DNA of 64,000 nucleotides from Mesorhabditis belari (GCA_958450365.1 CAUEEP010000743.1:7743501-7807500); one strand, 5' to 3'; shown: positions 1-11,014, numbered from the stretch's first letter. Program-made: numbers and translations. The notes: generated by a model from the sequence alone, not told the origin.

Positions 1-420
1 AATGATGGAGTGAAATGCTAAGAAATGAGAGGCAAATAACGTTGAGGAATCGTTTCCTTTGGAGTAGGCTTGGGTTCAATGGATTGGGGCCATTTGAGAA
101 AAAGAAAAGGGAAAGGAAAAAGAAAAGTGGGAAAGAAATCGAGGCACAGATGGGCAATGTGGAGACCCAAGAGATGGTGGAGGGGAGGGGGGATGGGGGT
201 GAGGCCGAGAGGGACCTCTCTGTTGTCCTGGACGCACTCTCTCCTTTCTTTTCTCTTTTATTAACCCCTTTCTTTTCCCTATGTGTCTATGCGACTAACC
301 CTAAATGCATTCGCTTAGATCAATTGATGCCATGTGTACAAATGCTGAAGAAAACATGAAAATGAACAAGAAAACGAACAAGAAAACATGAACACTTTAA
401 AAGCAAACATGGAAGGGAAA

Positions 421-515
421 TGGTAACACTAAAGAATACTAAAGAAGGTAACACTAAAGAACACTAAAGAAGGTAACACTAAAGAACCTAAATGGTAACA
501 CTAAAGAAAGGAAAT
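421..515. repeat. short tandem repeat (GGTAACACTAAAGAA-like units)
   Basis: The words GGTAACACTAAAGAA and ACTAAAGAA recur imperfectly about five times. It is a small degenerate tandem array with no coding implication. Confidence 0.7.
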
Positions 516-1660
516 GGTAATACTACATAAAGAACCAGCAGTGAAATTTCTCAAAGTAAAGAACTCTTTTTGTTGCTTATGGATGTTGAGATCGTAAAAA
601 AACGGCAATAAATGATGGAAGAAAAAGCGAATAAAATGAATTGAAAGAATTAAGATGAATTGAGCGATTTGAGGCGCTTGAAGGGAGAAAGAAAAGACAT
701 TCGAACAAATTACACAGCCCCAAATCCATATGTGCATTCTACTCCCCAAGGGGGGATGCATAGGAAAGAGAATTTCTTCAAGAAAAAATGAAGGTGAAGG
801 AAAATGGGGGAAATTGAAAGGCGACTGGAGACACAAGGAAGAGAGGAGATCTAAAGAAGATCCAAAGGAGAAGAAGACGAACGAGAGAGGTGTCTCTGGT
901 TTTGCCCCTCGCTCCCCATACTTGTCATCTCTTCATCCATTCTTCCCCTCAAGCACCACAATTACCCACCACAAGGCGGTGCGTTTCCACCAATGGCAAT
1001 GACACCATACAACAAAGCCGGTTGGTAATTGATTTGAAAACTTAATTGAGCGATAACCCGTCTTATAAAATCCAAAATTTGTTAATATCTTTTTAAAAAA
1101 AAATCGGTGTCACTCGATGAAAAGTGCGTGTGAAATCAAAGCCGGGTCACAAGAGGAAAATTGGGGTGTCTACCACGAGGGAAATGTGTATTGGAGGAAA
1201 GAGAAAACACTTGGAATGAAGAAGAGTGGAATAGGATAGACGGGGGAATGGGACTGCGTCACCGCTCCTTCACCACACAATGCACAACGACCCTTTTTGT
1301 GCAGGTTCGCGCCTTGTCCTCTCCTTCATCCTGAATGTCACCGCTTTTCACCTTTCCCCTCATCATCTATGACAATTCACAACACTTTGATCCAATGCCG
1401 ACACTTTGATCCAATGCCGAGAGCTCAAGTTTAGAAAAACTCGATTTCTGTAAGCTGTAAAGATCGATTCACTTTTAAAGGATCAGCTAAAATAGAAAGA
1501 AAAGAAAGAAAAAGAAAGAAGAAAGAAGTCTGTTCAAAAAGATAAGACATGGATTGATTGACGAGAGAAAAGAGGGATGGACTGTGTTCTTTCTTGAAGC
1601 GATGGGTGTGTTCAAAACCCCTCTCAAAGTCGACTCTCCACCTTGTCACGGTCTTCTCCT

Positions 1661-1737
1661 TGTTCACTTTGATAAGCTTGAATTGTTCGTGGTACAAAGT
1701 TAGAGTCAGATCTAGAATCACAAAGTGAATGCTAATA
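1661..1737 (+). repeat. dispersed direct repeat, copy 1
   Basis: A 77-bp block starting TGTTCACTTTGATAAGCTTG recurs almost identically at 2163-2239 in the same orientation. The two copies differ at only a few positions, so the duplication looks recent. Confidence 0.8.
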
Positions 1738-2162
1738 AAGTTGAGATAAATAGAGATAAACGATGTCAAAAAGATTGTCCACAAACAGTAAAGATCGGCA
1801 CCTCTTCAATCGTCTGTCACTTCGTTGCCGCTTTTTCTTTTCACCTATCTCTCTTTTCTTGTTTGTCTACCACAAAGTCCATCAAATCAAGTGCTTTAAA
1901 AAGTGTTCATTGTCAAGTTGTGTTAAATCTACAATCAACACCCATTTACAATTATTTGCTCATCATTATTTGCTAGAGTGTGTCATTTTTGTCTTGTCTT
2001 GACAGTTTCTAAACAAGTAAAGAAACTTGTTTAACTAAATAGTTTTCTAAAAACTCGATAAATTGTAACAATTTAAATGTTTATCATTTATAAAATCAGA
2101 ATTCATAGAAATTTTCAAGAATTAGCTGAAGAAAGCACCCGTTTAGATAGGCGTAAAAAATT

Positions 2163-2239
2163 TGTTCACTTTGATAAGCTTGAATTGATCGTGGTACAAA
2201 GTTAGAGTAAGATCTAGAATCACAAAGTTAATGCTAATA
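2163..2239 (+). repeat. dispersed direct repeat, copy 2
   Basis: Second copy of the block at 1661-1737. It lies just downstream of the 3' end of the minus-strand Orai copy that ends at 2358. Confidence 0.8.
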
Positions 2240-2357
2240 TTGATTTGATTTTGATTTTGATTTTGATTTCATTTGATTTGATCGAGAGTGAAGAGGGCAC
2301 AAATAGAAAACCAAATATATACAAACAAGGCGACGTTTTTCTTGTGTTTGCCTCTTT

Positions 2358-5300
2358 TCAGAGATCTTTCACACCATAATCAAGTCCTTTCTCTGGGTCC
2401 AACAATGTTGTCAATCCAGCAACCTACAATCAGTTGTATTTGAATACACACTACTGGACAATGAAATATCATATTTGAAAAATGATCGTCACTTTCGCGC
2501 GTCTGTAACTCCCTTGTCTTTACCGTATTTCTAAATATTAATATTACCATTGTGTAGCCCTTGAAAAGAGCTTTCAGAAAATGTATAACACTAATAGTTT
2601 AAACTCAAAGACAAGGGAGTTACCGACACGAGAAAGTGACGATCGTTTTTCAAATATGATACCGTATTTTCTCTAATAGTAGTGCACCCTGAGCGTCGTC
2701 TAAATTGCTCGAAATCTCGAGAACCGCTTATCAGAACCTATCGATGTGGGGTCGGAAAATGTAGCTGACGATGAGATCTAGTGGGGGATTTGAGTGTTGA
2801 GCTTCTGCAAAAGCTTGGAAATCGTAAAATAGTCGCCAACTCGGCTCGCCGGGCTACTATTAGAGAGAATACGGTATTTCATTGTCCAATACAATATCTA
2901 CATGGAAAACTTGATCACCTTGGAACGAATCCTTTCGATCGAATGAGATGTGCGATTTTTGTGAATCAAATAAGAGATTAACACAAAAATGATGAAAACC
3001 GGTACTAAATTGAGTTTTTGTTTTCTTTAAAATGACTTTTTCTCACTCATCATTGCTGTGGTGATATAAGCAGCTAATGGAAAGTCGATATTCGTGAATT
3101 TAATATAACAAATGATTCCGATTTCAACAAGAAATAGAATCAATCCGATACAAGTCGAGAAAAGCCATGAGAGTTTGATGAAAAAGCTGAATGTTTGAAT
3201 GGGGGTTTTTTTGATGGTTTGTCAACATACGAAAGCTGAAGATGTGGTGAATCTTGAGTGGCACCAGTGGCCTCCATATACGGCAAAATACAAGTAGACA
3301 TCATGAGAGCCAATAAATGCACAGAGACGAGTAAAGTGGTCACCTGTGCAATGATTTTTTAAAGGATTTACTTTTTTTCCCAAACCACTCCCAAAATTAT
3401 GAGCAATGAGTGCGGCGTCTGCTCGTCGTAGTGCAATTCGACTAGAGCCACCTGTCAAAAATGGAAATTCTTGAATGCAGATGTTGATTCGATTTGTATT
3501 TCAATCCAAATCGTATATCTGATTTGAATTGAAACATTATTGCACAGCTGAAGCTACAGTACTGGACAATGAAATATGATATTTGAAAAACGATCGTCAC
3601 TTTCGCGCGTCGGTAACTCCCTTGTCTTTGAGTTTAAACTATTAGTGTTATACATTTTCTGAAAGCTCTTTTCAAGGGCTACACAATGGTAATATTAATA
3701 TTTAGAAATACGGTAAAGACAAGGGAGTTATAGACGCGCAAAAGTGACGATCTTTTTTCAATTATGATATTTCATTGTCCATTAGTGTATCATGTTTTTT
3801 TAAATCTTTTAATAATTTTCTAGAAATCTCATAGAAGTTTAACCTAGAACAACCTATTAAAATCAAATTTTGCCAAAAAAACCCACTTTCCTGCACTTTA
3901 CTATGAATTTAAAGCAAAATCCCCATTTTTTTTTATTTAATCTGACAACTTTAACGTAAATTTAAAGAATCATAAACAATAAAATAAGTTTTAAATTAAG
4001 TAGACAATCAATAACTGGTTAAGTAGACAATGAAACTAAATCTTAAACAAACGATAATGAACTTGGCCTAAGCCTAAGCCTAAGCCTAAACAAAAACCTT
4101 TTTTTTCTTGCAACTAAGGCTGTGATGGCATCTAGAATTGCAAAGGAGACCATTTTTCTTGCAGATTAGAGATTTGCAGATGCAGATTTGCTGATTCTTG
4201 CAGATCCACATTCGACGAACATCCACATCGTTGAATTACTCGTAGAAGCCTGACTCCATCGTAAAACAACAACGGAAAATAGACGCAAACTTCATAAAAA
4301 CATAAACAATAATGCAAAACGTATCAAAACGCGTGAATAAACTATTTTTTTTTGGCAAAATATGGTGCTAACTGGTTGTTCTAGGTTCCCAGAGTTCCCA
4401 GAGTTCTAGGTACTATGCAATAATGTTTCAATCAATCAGATATCCGATTTAGATATCAAAGTTGGATAGAACATATAAGATATGCTGTTGGAAGCTAGTT
4501 CATGAAAGTGCTACCATCGCAAAGCCGACAATCAGCGCCGATGTGTTCGAGGAAGATTTAAGCTGCGCCCGGCTCAACTTGTAATTGTATTCTTCAGCTA
4601 ATGACAAAGGACCACGGTGTCTGAAGTTGGGTTATGAATATTAAAAAAACCGCTAAAAAAACCTCTCCATTTCTTCGTGTTTCTCAAAAAGCGATTGCGA
4701 GGAATGATTTTTGAGGCGATGAGCTTGTGAAAGTTGCGAGTATTTGTGCGATTGACCGTTCTTGTCAGAGCTTGATAAAAAGGTCTAAAAAATGTTGATA
4801 TTTTGAAAGATGATAGTTGTGCAGAAAAGTAGCTCTTTTCTGTGAAATCTTATTTGATGCTTTGATTTTGAATACTGTATTTTCGGTAATAGTAGTGCAG
4901 TCTGTAATAGTAATGCAGGCTGTAATAGTAGTGCAGTCTGTAATAGTAATGCAGGCTGTAATAGTAGTGCAGTCTATAATAGTAGTGCAGTCTGTAATAG
5001 TAGTGCAGGCTGGAGGGGGTTGAAAAAATATTAGTGCGCACTACTATTAAGGAAAATACGGTATCTCTGATTCTCTTGTTCTTCTTCTAAAGATCGTTTG
5101 GGTGATAAAAAGGGACGGATCCCACTTTGTATTCTTTCTCCTTTGGCTTTGACACACTGAACCAACGATTGATTCTTTTTTATTGTATTTTCTCGCTAGA
5201 CTAGTGATTGTGCTATATTTGGAATAAATCTCTAAATAATCATTGCCCCATACCCACTCACGCACTGCACAATAGTTGTGAAATGTGCAGTTTAAAATTG

Positions 5301-5564
5301 AATACTTTTCGACTTCTTTTCATTTTGCATTCAAAGATCGATTAGAAATTAAAACATTTTAGCTTTAAATAATAATAATCTTTGTTAAAAAATGAAAAGA
5401 AGAACATTCTAAAAGACAAAACAAACAAAACAAAAGACAAACCTAGATTACTTATGATTTTTAAATGCAAAACTGTGTCTAGTACCTGTGGTAAAAGTAG
5501 ATGTTGTGCTCTTGCGCGTGATGGTTGCCAACCTTCGAAAACTGATCGAGTCTCAGTGATGGCA
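2358..5564 (-). CDS. orai-1: Orai calcium channel, tandem copy B
   Basis: Pore subunit of the store-operated calcium channel, a four-helix plasma-membrane protein gated by STIM. Coding exons by phase: 5564-5486, 4784-4663, 4620-4515, 3451-3386, 3343-3231, 3186-3047, 3004-2919 and 2423-2358 (TGA). Visible hallmarks are TSALIVGFAM followed by ALVELHYDEQ (TM1, with the selectivity Glu of human E106), HLLALMMSTCILPYMEA (TM2), WLFSTCIGLILFLVEIG (TM3, with the Glu matching E190), and a C-terminal IERIRSK|VAGLTTLL helix. Lengths of the shared exons (106, 66, 113, 140, 86) equal those of copy A at 7995-10037. The residue matching human Arg91 is Asn (LKSSSNTS). The 5' end is unsettled: the exon at 5564 has a good acceptor but no ATG, so at least one upstream exon is missing from this call. 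Introns carry several MITEs and a TTAGGC stretch. Family assignment is firm; expression is unknown. Confidence 0.85.
2452..2889. mobile_element. palindromic MITE family 1, copy 1, interrupted
   Basis: The left arm begins TACTGGACAATGAAATAT and the arms (about 60 bp, containing GATCGTCACTTT) are inverted copies of each other. The last 13 bp (TTTCATTGTCCA) lie at 2877-2889 because another element (2662-2874) is inserted in the right terminus. It sits in the last intron of Orai copy B. Confidence 0.85.
2662..2874. mobile_element. MITE family 2 (CCGTATTTT TIR), nested insertion
   Basis: A 213-bp element bounded by TA on both sides. TIRs run CCGTATTTTCTCTAATAGTA inward, with the matching inverted copy ending AATACGG. 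Removing the element and one TA restores the end of MITE family 1 as seen in its other copy at 3559-3788, which proves the order of insertion. Confidence 0.85.
3559..3788. mobile_element. palindromic MITE family 1, copy 2
   Basis: An uninterrupted copy of about 230 bp, in the opposite orientation to the copy at 2452. Termini are TACTGGACAATGAAATAT and its inverse. It lies in the intron between the Orai copy B exons at 4620-4515 and 3451-3386. Confidence 0.85.
4066..4090. repeat. interstitial telomere-type repeat (TTAGGC)
   Basis: About four units of CCTAAG, the complement of the nematode telomere unit TTAGGC. Intronic in Orai copy B. Confidence 0.85.
4875..5061. mobile_element. MITE family 2 copy with TIR-derived tandem array
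   Basis: TA-flanked element with ends CTGTATTTTCGGTAATAG and inverse ATTAAGGAAAATACGG. The interior is almost only 15-16-bp units TGTAATAGTAGTGCAG and TGTAATAGTAATGCAG, a sequence already present in the TIR itself, so the array looks like amplification of the element's own end. It lies in an intron of Orai copy B. Confidence 0.8.
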
Positions 5565-6453
5565 CTGCAAGAAAAATGGCTCTGTTTATTTGATGAGACA
5601 CTTAGAAAAAATAGGCGTTTAAAGCCTCCTTTTTTTTGAAAAACCAATAGGTTATGTTTGAAAGTATCGAAAAGAATCTCAAGGTGTGAAAAGGTTGCCT
5701 TTTTTTTCTCTTCTAAACATAAAACCTTATCAGCCAGACGCGTCTATTTAGCGACGAGAAAGCTTCAAGGATTCCCCCCTCCCGTCACCCAAAAATAAGC
5801 CCACTCTGAGCTTTTAAATACACCGTTTTACCTTTTAAAAAGAAAGAAAGAACGGTTAAGTGATTAGAAATTTTTCAGCGACAACTCGAAACACGGCTTG
5901 GCTTGAAATCTACCTTTTTTTCTATGATTTCATTTGTATTTTCACTTAAATTTATATCCAAATTTCTCAATTATTCACTATTAGCATGAATTTCATGTGA
6001 ATAATCGCATTCAAGAGATAAGAAATTCACAAAACTCTCTTTGCTCACTCTCCCAGATCAAAAACCAACCAGCCAGGCCAGGCCAGGCCAAAATACATAT
6101 ATATCTTTTCTTTTTATTTCAGAAAACTTACATTATCCTTTAGATTCAAAAATTTCTTTAAAATCGATTCATATCAGAAAATTTTGAGGCTTTTCGAAAT
6201 GCACAAAGGTTTTTTTTTTTGAGTCGCCGCATCGGACACGTCATTCTTGATTCAAAAACAAATAAATATCGATCAATGGAAAAAGAAGAGAGATGATAAA
6301 TTGAGTGGAAATGGGCTAGAACTGACTAGAACTGAAAATAAAGGCTAGAACTGACTTTCTTCTGTCAAAACCATGCCATGTGAGCTGAACATCGTCACAA
6401 GAAGTTGAAGCAAGACGATCAAATTTGAGAAGAGGAGGATTCATGCCGCTTAC

Positions 6454-6507
6454 CGATGGCGAATGAGAACGGGGCATTTTGAGAGTTGCTAAATTGCTCA
6501 GTTTCAT
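6454..6507 (-). CDS. possible lone first exon
   Basis: ATG at 6507 opens MKLSNLATLKMPRSHSPS and ends at a strong donor (TCG|GTAAGC). It would suit a first exon of Orai copy B, but it ends in phase 0 while the exon at 5564 needs a phase 2 partner, so at least one further exon would be required. Weak call. Confidence 0.2.
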
Positions 6508-6587
6508 TCTTAGATATTTATCAATTTAAAGTATTAATTTAAATTATTAATTTAAATTATTAAGAAAACCGAGAAAAAAGTCTTATT

Positions 6588-7060
6588 GCCAAGAAAAAGC
6601 CGTGAAAGACAAAGCTAGCATAGGGCAAAAGATTTGAAGCTCTACTTATCTCTTTACTCATCAAGGTTCTTTTAGTTTAAAAATTTAATAATTTAAATTA
6701 TCAATTTAAATTTTTAAACTAAAAGAACTTTGATGAGTAAAGAGATAAGTAGAGCTTCAAATCTACTTAACTTTTGCCCTAGCTTTGTCTAGCTAGCTTT
6801 GTCTAGCTTTGTCTAGCTAGCTTTGTCTAGCTTTGTCTAGCTAGCTTTGTCTAGCTTTGTCTAGCTAGCTTTGTCTAGCTTTGTCTAGCTAGCTTTGTCT
6901 AGCTTTGTCTAGCTAGCTTTGTCTAGCTTTGTCTAGCTTTGTCTAGCTAGCTTTGTCTAGCTTTGTCTAGCTTTGTCTAGCTAGCTTTGTCTAGCTTTGT
7001 CTAGCTAGCTTTGTCTAGCTTTGTCTAGCTGTCTAGCGCTAGCTTTGTCTTTGACGACTT
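6588..7060. repeat. foldback element with minisatellite core
   Basis: The left end GCCAAGAAAAAGCCGTGAAA is matched in inverse at 7029-7060 (TTTTTCTTGGC). A second inverted pair centred near 6695 (TAGTTTAAAAATTTAATAAT and its inverse) forms an inner hairpin of about 80 bp per arm. Between the arms lies the CTAGCTTTGTCT array. Confidence 0.8.
6778..7030. repeat. CTAGCTTTGT minisatellite
   Basis: About 20 head-to-tail units built from TAGCTTTGTC and TAGCTAGCTTTGTC variants. The same word occurs once in the flanking inverted repeat, so it was probably amplified from the foldback arm. Confidence 0.9.
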
Positions 7061-7539
7061 TTTCTTGGCAAAGTTTGGATCTAAATCTGTAGAAAGATTG
7101 AATAATTTTTAATATTTCTTAAAACCAAAAATCTTTTCTTCAGTATTTTTTAATATTTCTTAAAACTAAATATCTTAATCTTTTGTCGTTTGATAGTAAA
7201 AAGTTATTGGATAGATTTTATTTTTAAAAAAGTCATCGATCAAGAACAATAACAAAGAGAAATTTTCAGAAAACAGAAACAAAGATTCTTGAGAAGAAAA
7301 CAGAAGCAATCAATGAATGGATTGAGTGTAATACCCAAAAAAGAAAGGCTTATCAAAGGCTATCAGTGTATTTTCGAAGATTCCACTCTCCTTTCACTGG
7401 CCTTCGTTATTGTTTTTCCCCCCCTCAAAGTCCTAAAGAAATTCTTACCCCTTTAACTCCATCTGGCAGATAATCTTTTCTTTTTTTTTCTACCAAACAT
7501 CTTACAACCGGAAATAAATCTCTTTTTTTTTCTTTTTTC

Positions 7540-7646
7540 CGAAAATCGTTGACGTATTAGCATTTTTATCAATGAAATGATAAAAATTGAAATTGAAATG
7601 AAACAATCAAAATTCAACGATTCAAAGCCCGCATCACTGACGTAGC
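7540..7646. repeat. local direct repeat, copy 1
   Basis: The block GAAAATCGTTGACGTATTAG to CCCGCATCAC is repeated at 7812-7943 with an internal expansion of the TGAAACGATAAAAATTGAAA unit. Confidence 0.75.
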
Positions 7647-7684
7647 TGCTTGTTTAATCGAGGGAAGGCTTCGGAGCATCATAT

Positions 7685-7795
7685 CAAGCATAGAGATTGA
7701 ACCTTTTTCTAGAAAACGGACAAGAACTTAGTTTATTTTTAATTGAAAATTTTCCTATTAAAGAAATTGAGGTTCTACGTGGAGAACCTGAATTT
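7685..7795 (+). repeat. inverted partial copy of Orai A intron/exon boundary
   Basis: This stretch is a near copy, in opposite orientation, of 8425-8540: the end of the intron preceding Orai A exon 6 plus the first ~16 bases of that exon (GAGGTTCTACGTGGAG). Beyond that point similarity stops. Confidence 0.75.
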
Positions 7796-7811
7796 CTTGG
7801 CTTTTCTTTTC

Positions 7812-7943
7812 TTCCGAAAATCATTGACGTATTAGCATTTTTTATCAATGAAACGATAAAAATTGAAATTAAAATGAAACGATAAAAATTGAAATTAAAA
7901 TGAAACAATAAAAATTGAACGATTCAAAACCCGCATCACAAAA
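7812..7943. repeat. local direct repeat, copy 2
   Basis: Second copy of the 7540-7646 block, same orientation, longer by one or more internal units. Confidence 0.75.
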
Positions 7944-7994
7944 CAAATTCCTGAATTTCATAAACAGATTTTTTAAAAAATGAAACTAAAAGCT

Positions 7995-10037
7995 TTAAAT
8001 ATTCTGAATATTTCCATGTGATGGGAGATTTTTTTCAGCATCGAAAAACTCATTCAAACCGGCTACCTAAAAAAATTTGAATACTTTTTCGATTATGAGC
8101 TATTACTTCACATGCATTACTGCAATTGATGTGATTAAAGGATTTTCAAAACAATATTCCCACATACCTTGTCTTTAATCCGCTCGAGTGAATGTGTGGT
8201 TCGACTTTTGTGAATCAAATATGAGAACACCACGAAAATGATCAAAACGGGAACTGAAATCGTTGTTGAAAAAATGTGTTTTCTTCCGTTTACAAACTGA
8301 GCATTGCGGTCGTGATGTAAGCGGCCAGATTGTAGCCAACGTTCACGAATTTCACGAAAAAGATCACCCCAATTTCGACGAGGAAAAGCAAAAGGCCGAC
8401 ACACGTTGAGAAAAGCCAAGAGAGCTCCACGTAGAACCTCAATTTCTTTAATAGCAAATTTTTCAATTAAAAATAAACTAAATTCTTGTCCGTTTTCTAG
8501 AAAAAAGCCCAATTTCTATGCTTGATAATATGATAATAATATAATAAGATTTTAAGCATGAATCTTTGAATAAATCATTGTCGATCTTTCACTGAATATC
8601 CTTGTCATGTTCTGACATTCAGAAGTGCTTGGTGAGAGAAATGAGATCTCGATCTAAGAGATCTAAGAGATCTCGATCATCCAAAAGTTTAGACCAATGG
8701 AACCCGAGTTCCAGGTGCTAGACTCAATCAAATGAATATCTCCAATCGATTTCCCGACCCCGAATCTTCTTATATTACAGATGAATAACTTCTTTTTTTT
8801 GCAATCTACAATACAAAAGAAGAATCACCAGATAAATATAAAGTGTTCTTAGTGCGGCCACGTAATCGCTCTCCATCTGGTACATCCTTCCGATAAATAG
8901 ATGTTCCCTTTTCAAAAGACAAACGAACGGTGAGCGACTGATGAGCAAAACATTACTATGCATAGCTATGCCCAAATTCTTGATCAATTCTTTGAGCAAA
9001 GAACAGAACACCTCGAAGCCATTCTCCGAAGCCTTCCCTCGATTAAACAAGCAGCTAAACCCATTACGGCTACTCACTCAAAAACCCCCGGATAACGGAC
9101 AAGATCTCAATTGTTTTTTACTTTAATCTGATATGTGGAGAGTCTTTCGTAGCACCGGCGGCCTCCATATACGGCAGAATACAAGTGGACATCATGAGAG
9201 CCAATAAATGCACAGATACGAGTAAAGTAGTCACCTAAAAACATGGGAATAATTAATGAACTTCGGCTGTATAGTTTTCGAAGCAATTTCGTTTTTTGAT
9301 CACTTACCACTCCAAGTATGATGAGCAACGCTCGAGGTGTGTCGTCCTCATACTGCAGTTCGACTAGAGCCACCTAAATTGATCTGGCTTTGAAGGCATT
9401 ATATTATAACCAACCATAGCAAAACCCGCGAGAAGTGCTGAAGTCCTTGATGAGGCTTTCAGTTGAGCTTTTGAGAGGTCATAAGTGTACTTCTCAGCCA
9501 TCGTCAACTCACCTCGGTGACTAAAAAGTTAATTGAAAATGTTTTCCAAAAGAAATCTTTGTTTTTAGTTTTCAAAAGTGGTTACGAAAGTGTACCGTGT
9601 AGAGAGGGACCTTTGTAGTTCCTTTGGATGATTGTGCAAGTTGGATGAAGGCAAGAGACTCAACGCGGAAACCCATCGAACCGACTAGACTTTCACTACT
9701 CAATTCACGACTCAACAAAAAGCTTCTTTTCCAAATTCAATGTAATAGAAAGTGTGGAAGCAACAAAGACAAAGACAAAGAAGCTAGGCCAAAGAAAATG
9801 ATAGACAGTATCCACCTGAGAGAGTGGAGCTCCGGTCACTGAAGAAGTGCCAGGCCGATCGGGCACTCGAGAACGTTTTGGCATAAGTGGCGAGCTTGCT
9901 TTTGCCTCATGTTCTTCGCAACTCTCATCTGGTAATCTATCCAATCGATCATCATATGAAACCGATGCGTGTTGGCTCAAGGCCATTAATGGAGCTCCAA
10001 GTTTTGGTGTTGGCTCAGAGCCATGCACTGAGGACAT
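7995..10037 (-). CDS. orai-1: Orai calcium channel, tandem copy A
   Basis: Store-operated calcium channel pore subunit of the plasma membrane, gated by ER STIM. Eight exons with agreeing phases: 10037-9816, 9684-9611, 9520-9415, 9373-9308, 9234-9122, 8437-8298, 8253-8168 and 8066-7995 (TAA). They total 879 nt, or 292 aa, about the size of known Orai proteins. The order is a polar N-terminus (about 1-98), SKAQLKASSRTSALLAGFAM (gating Arg91 equivalent retained), ALVELQYEDD (E106 equivalent), HLLALMMSTCILPYMEA, WLFSTCVGLLLFLVEIG (E190 equivalent), VPVLIIFVVFSYLIHKS, and the STIM-binding C-helix (SLERIKDK|VAGLNEFF). The ATG lies 2 nt behind a TTATTTAG acceptor, suiting trans-splicing. The exon 6 acceptor (AAATTGAG) is weak and lies in sequence copied in inverse downstream. 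The intron before exon 6 contains a dispersed-repeat fragment. Assignment is firm. Confidence 0.92.
8846..9085 (+). repeat. dispersed repeat fragment (family X) in Orai A intron
   Basis: The word GTGTTCTTAGTGCGGCCACG and the following GTAATCGCTCTCCATCTGG match the family X copies near 21.9 and 25.0 kb. A second part, GAAGCCTTCCCTCGATTAAA to GCTACTCA (about 9018-9083), is repeated at 12013-12075. It is an old composite insertion in the 680-bp intron. Confidence 0.6.
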
Positions 10038-11014
10038 CCCTAAATAAGCAAAAAAAACATTGCAAGTGAGAAAAACTACAAAAGAGGCTCAGGAAATTGG
10101 TCAAGGCAACTCGATGAAAAGAGTGGCGAGGATCGGCGCACAAAAATCCCAATGCAGAAATCGATTTGTATCTAGCGATTGAAAAAAGGACTAAAGGGGT
10201 GAGAGCAAAAAGGAGACGCAACAAAAAATAAAGCAATTCGTCATCAAATGGAAAAAGAAGTGGGTTTTTTTGAAATATAGAAAATAACAAGGAATAAGTT
10301 GAACGATTCAAACGAGAATTAGAGAGGGTTTTTTTATGCGCTTCTGAACAACAACAGCTGATAAGAAATGGAAAATTATGGGAGTAAAAGTTTGGAATGG
10401 AAGAAGAGAAGATGAAAGCATCGACTCTTTCCTCTATGCGATCTGTCTCTGAAAAAGAGAAGTGAAAGATTGAAAGAAAGAGAAAGATGTGCAAACATGA
10501 GTCCTCTGTGAATCTTCCCGACGATTTTCATGCTCTACACACCCTTTCAATCCTCTATCGTCCGATAGAAAATTGTGAATTGAATGATTTCTCTCAAACA
10601 ATTGTTTCCTATATTGTCTGCTTGCTAAAGCTATCGTAAGCTTGGATTTGCTTTATGAAGCCGATTTGCTTTATGAAGCCGAGATCTAGATAGAGTTGGA
10701 TGAAAGATGAATGGCTGTTAGAGAAAGATGAATGGCTGTTAGAGGGTCAGCTGATAAAAGATGAAAGGTTGTCAAAGGTACAATACTTTCAAAATTGATA
10801 GAAGCCGAGATCTAGATAGAGTTGGATGAAAGATGAATGACTGTTAGAGGGTCAGCTGGTGATCTTTTGATGAAAGGTTGGCGATGGTACAACACTTTCA
10901 AAAATTGATACGTTTTAGAAAACAATTTGAGATGGACACACGGTCTAATTGTGAAAATCAGCCAAATGTACACCATCAGTCGATTTGTCTTTTCGTCAGA
11001 GTGACCTTGGTGAG
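10038..11014. other. intergenic spacer upstream of Orai A
   Basis: No exon recognised. It contains a local duplication: TCTAGATAGAGTTGGATGAA plus flanks occurs near 10685 and again near 10812, with ATGAATGGCTGTTAGAG repeated three times. Confidence 0.5.

Larger units (their letters stand above)
1..2357. other. gene-poor flank
   Basis: No exon with matching splice phases was recognised here. The stretch holds purine-rich or pyrimidine-rich low-complexity DNA (about 90-290 and 780-960), a short AAAGAA/GTAACACT tandem stretch near 420-515, and one of the two copies of a 77-bp direct repeat. Open frames are short and lack family features. Confidence 0.5.
5565..7994. other. spacer between the two Orai genes
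   Basis: Apart from the weak exon candidate at 6454-6507, no coding exon was recognised. The stretch contains poly-T tracts, a large foldback with a minisatellite (6588-7060), a duplicated AT-rich block near 7540-7645 and 7812-7943, and an inverted partial copy of an Orai A intron/exon boundary (7685-7795). Confidence 0.5.

Noticed and set aside
2358..5564. Orai copy B as a pseudogene
   Set aside because: All eight visible exons are open, junction phases agree and pore residues are kept; only the first exon is unlocated.
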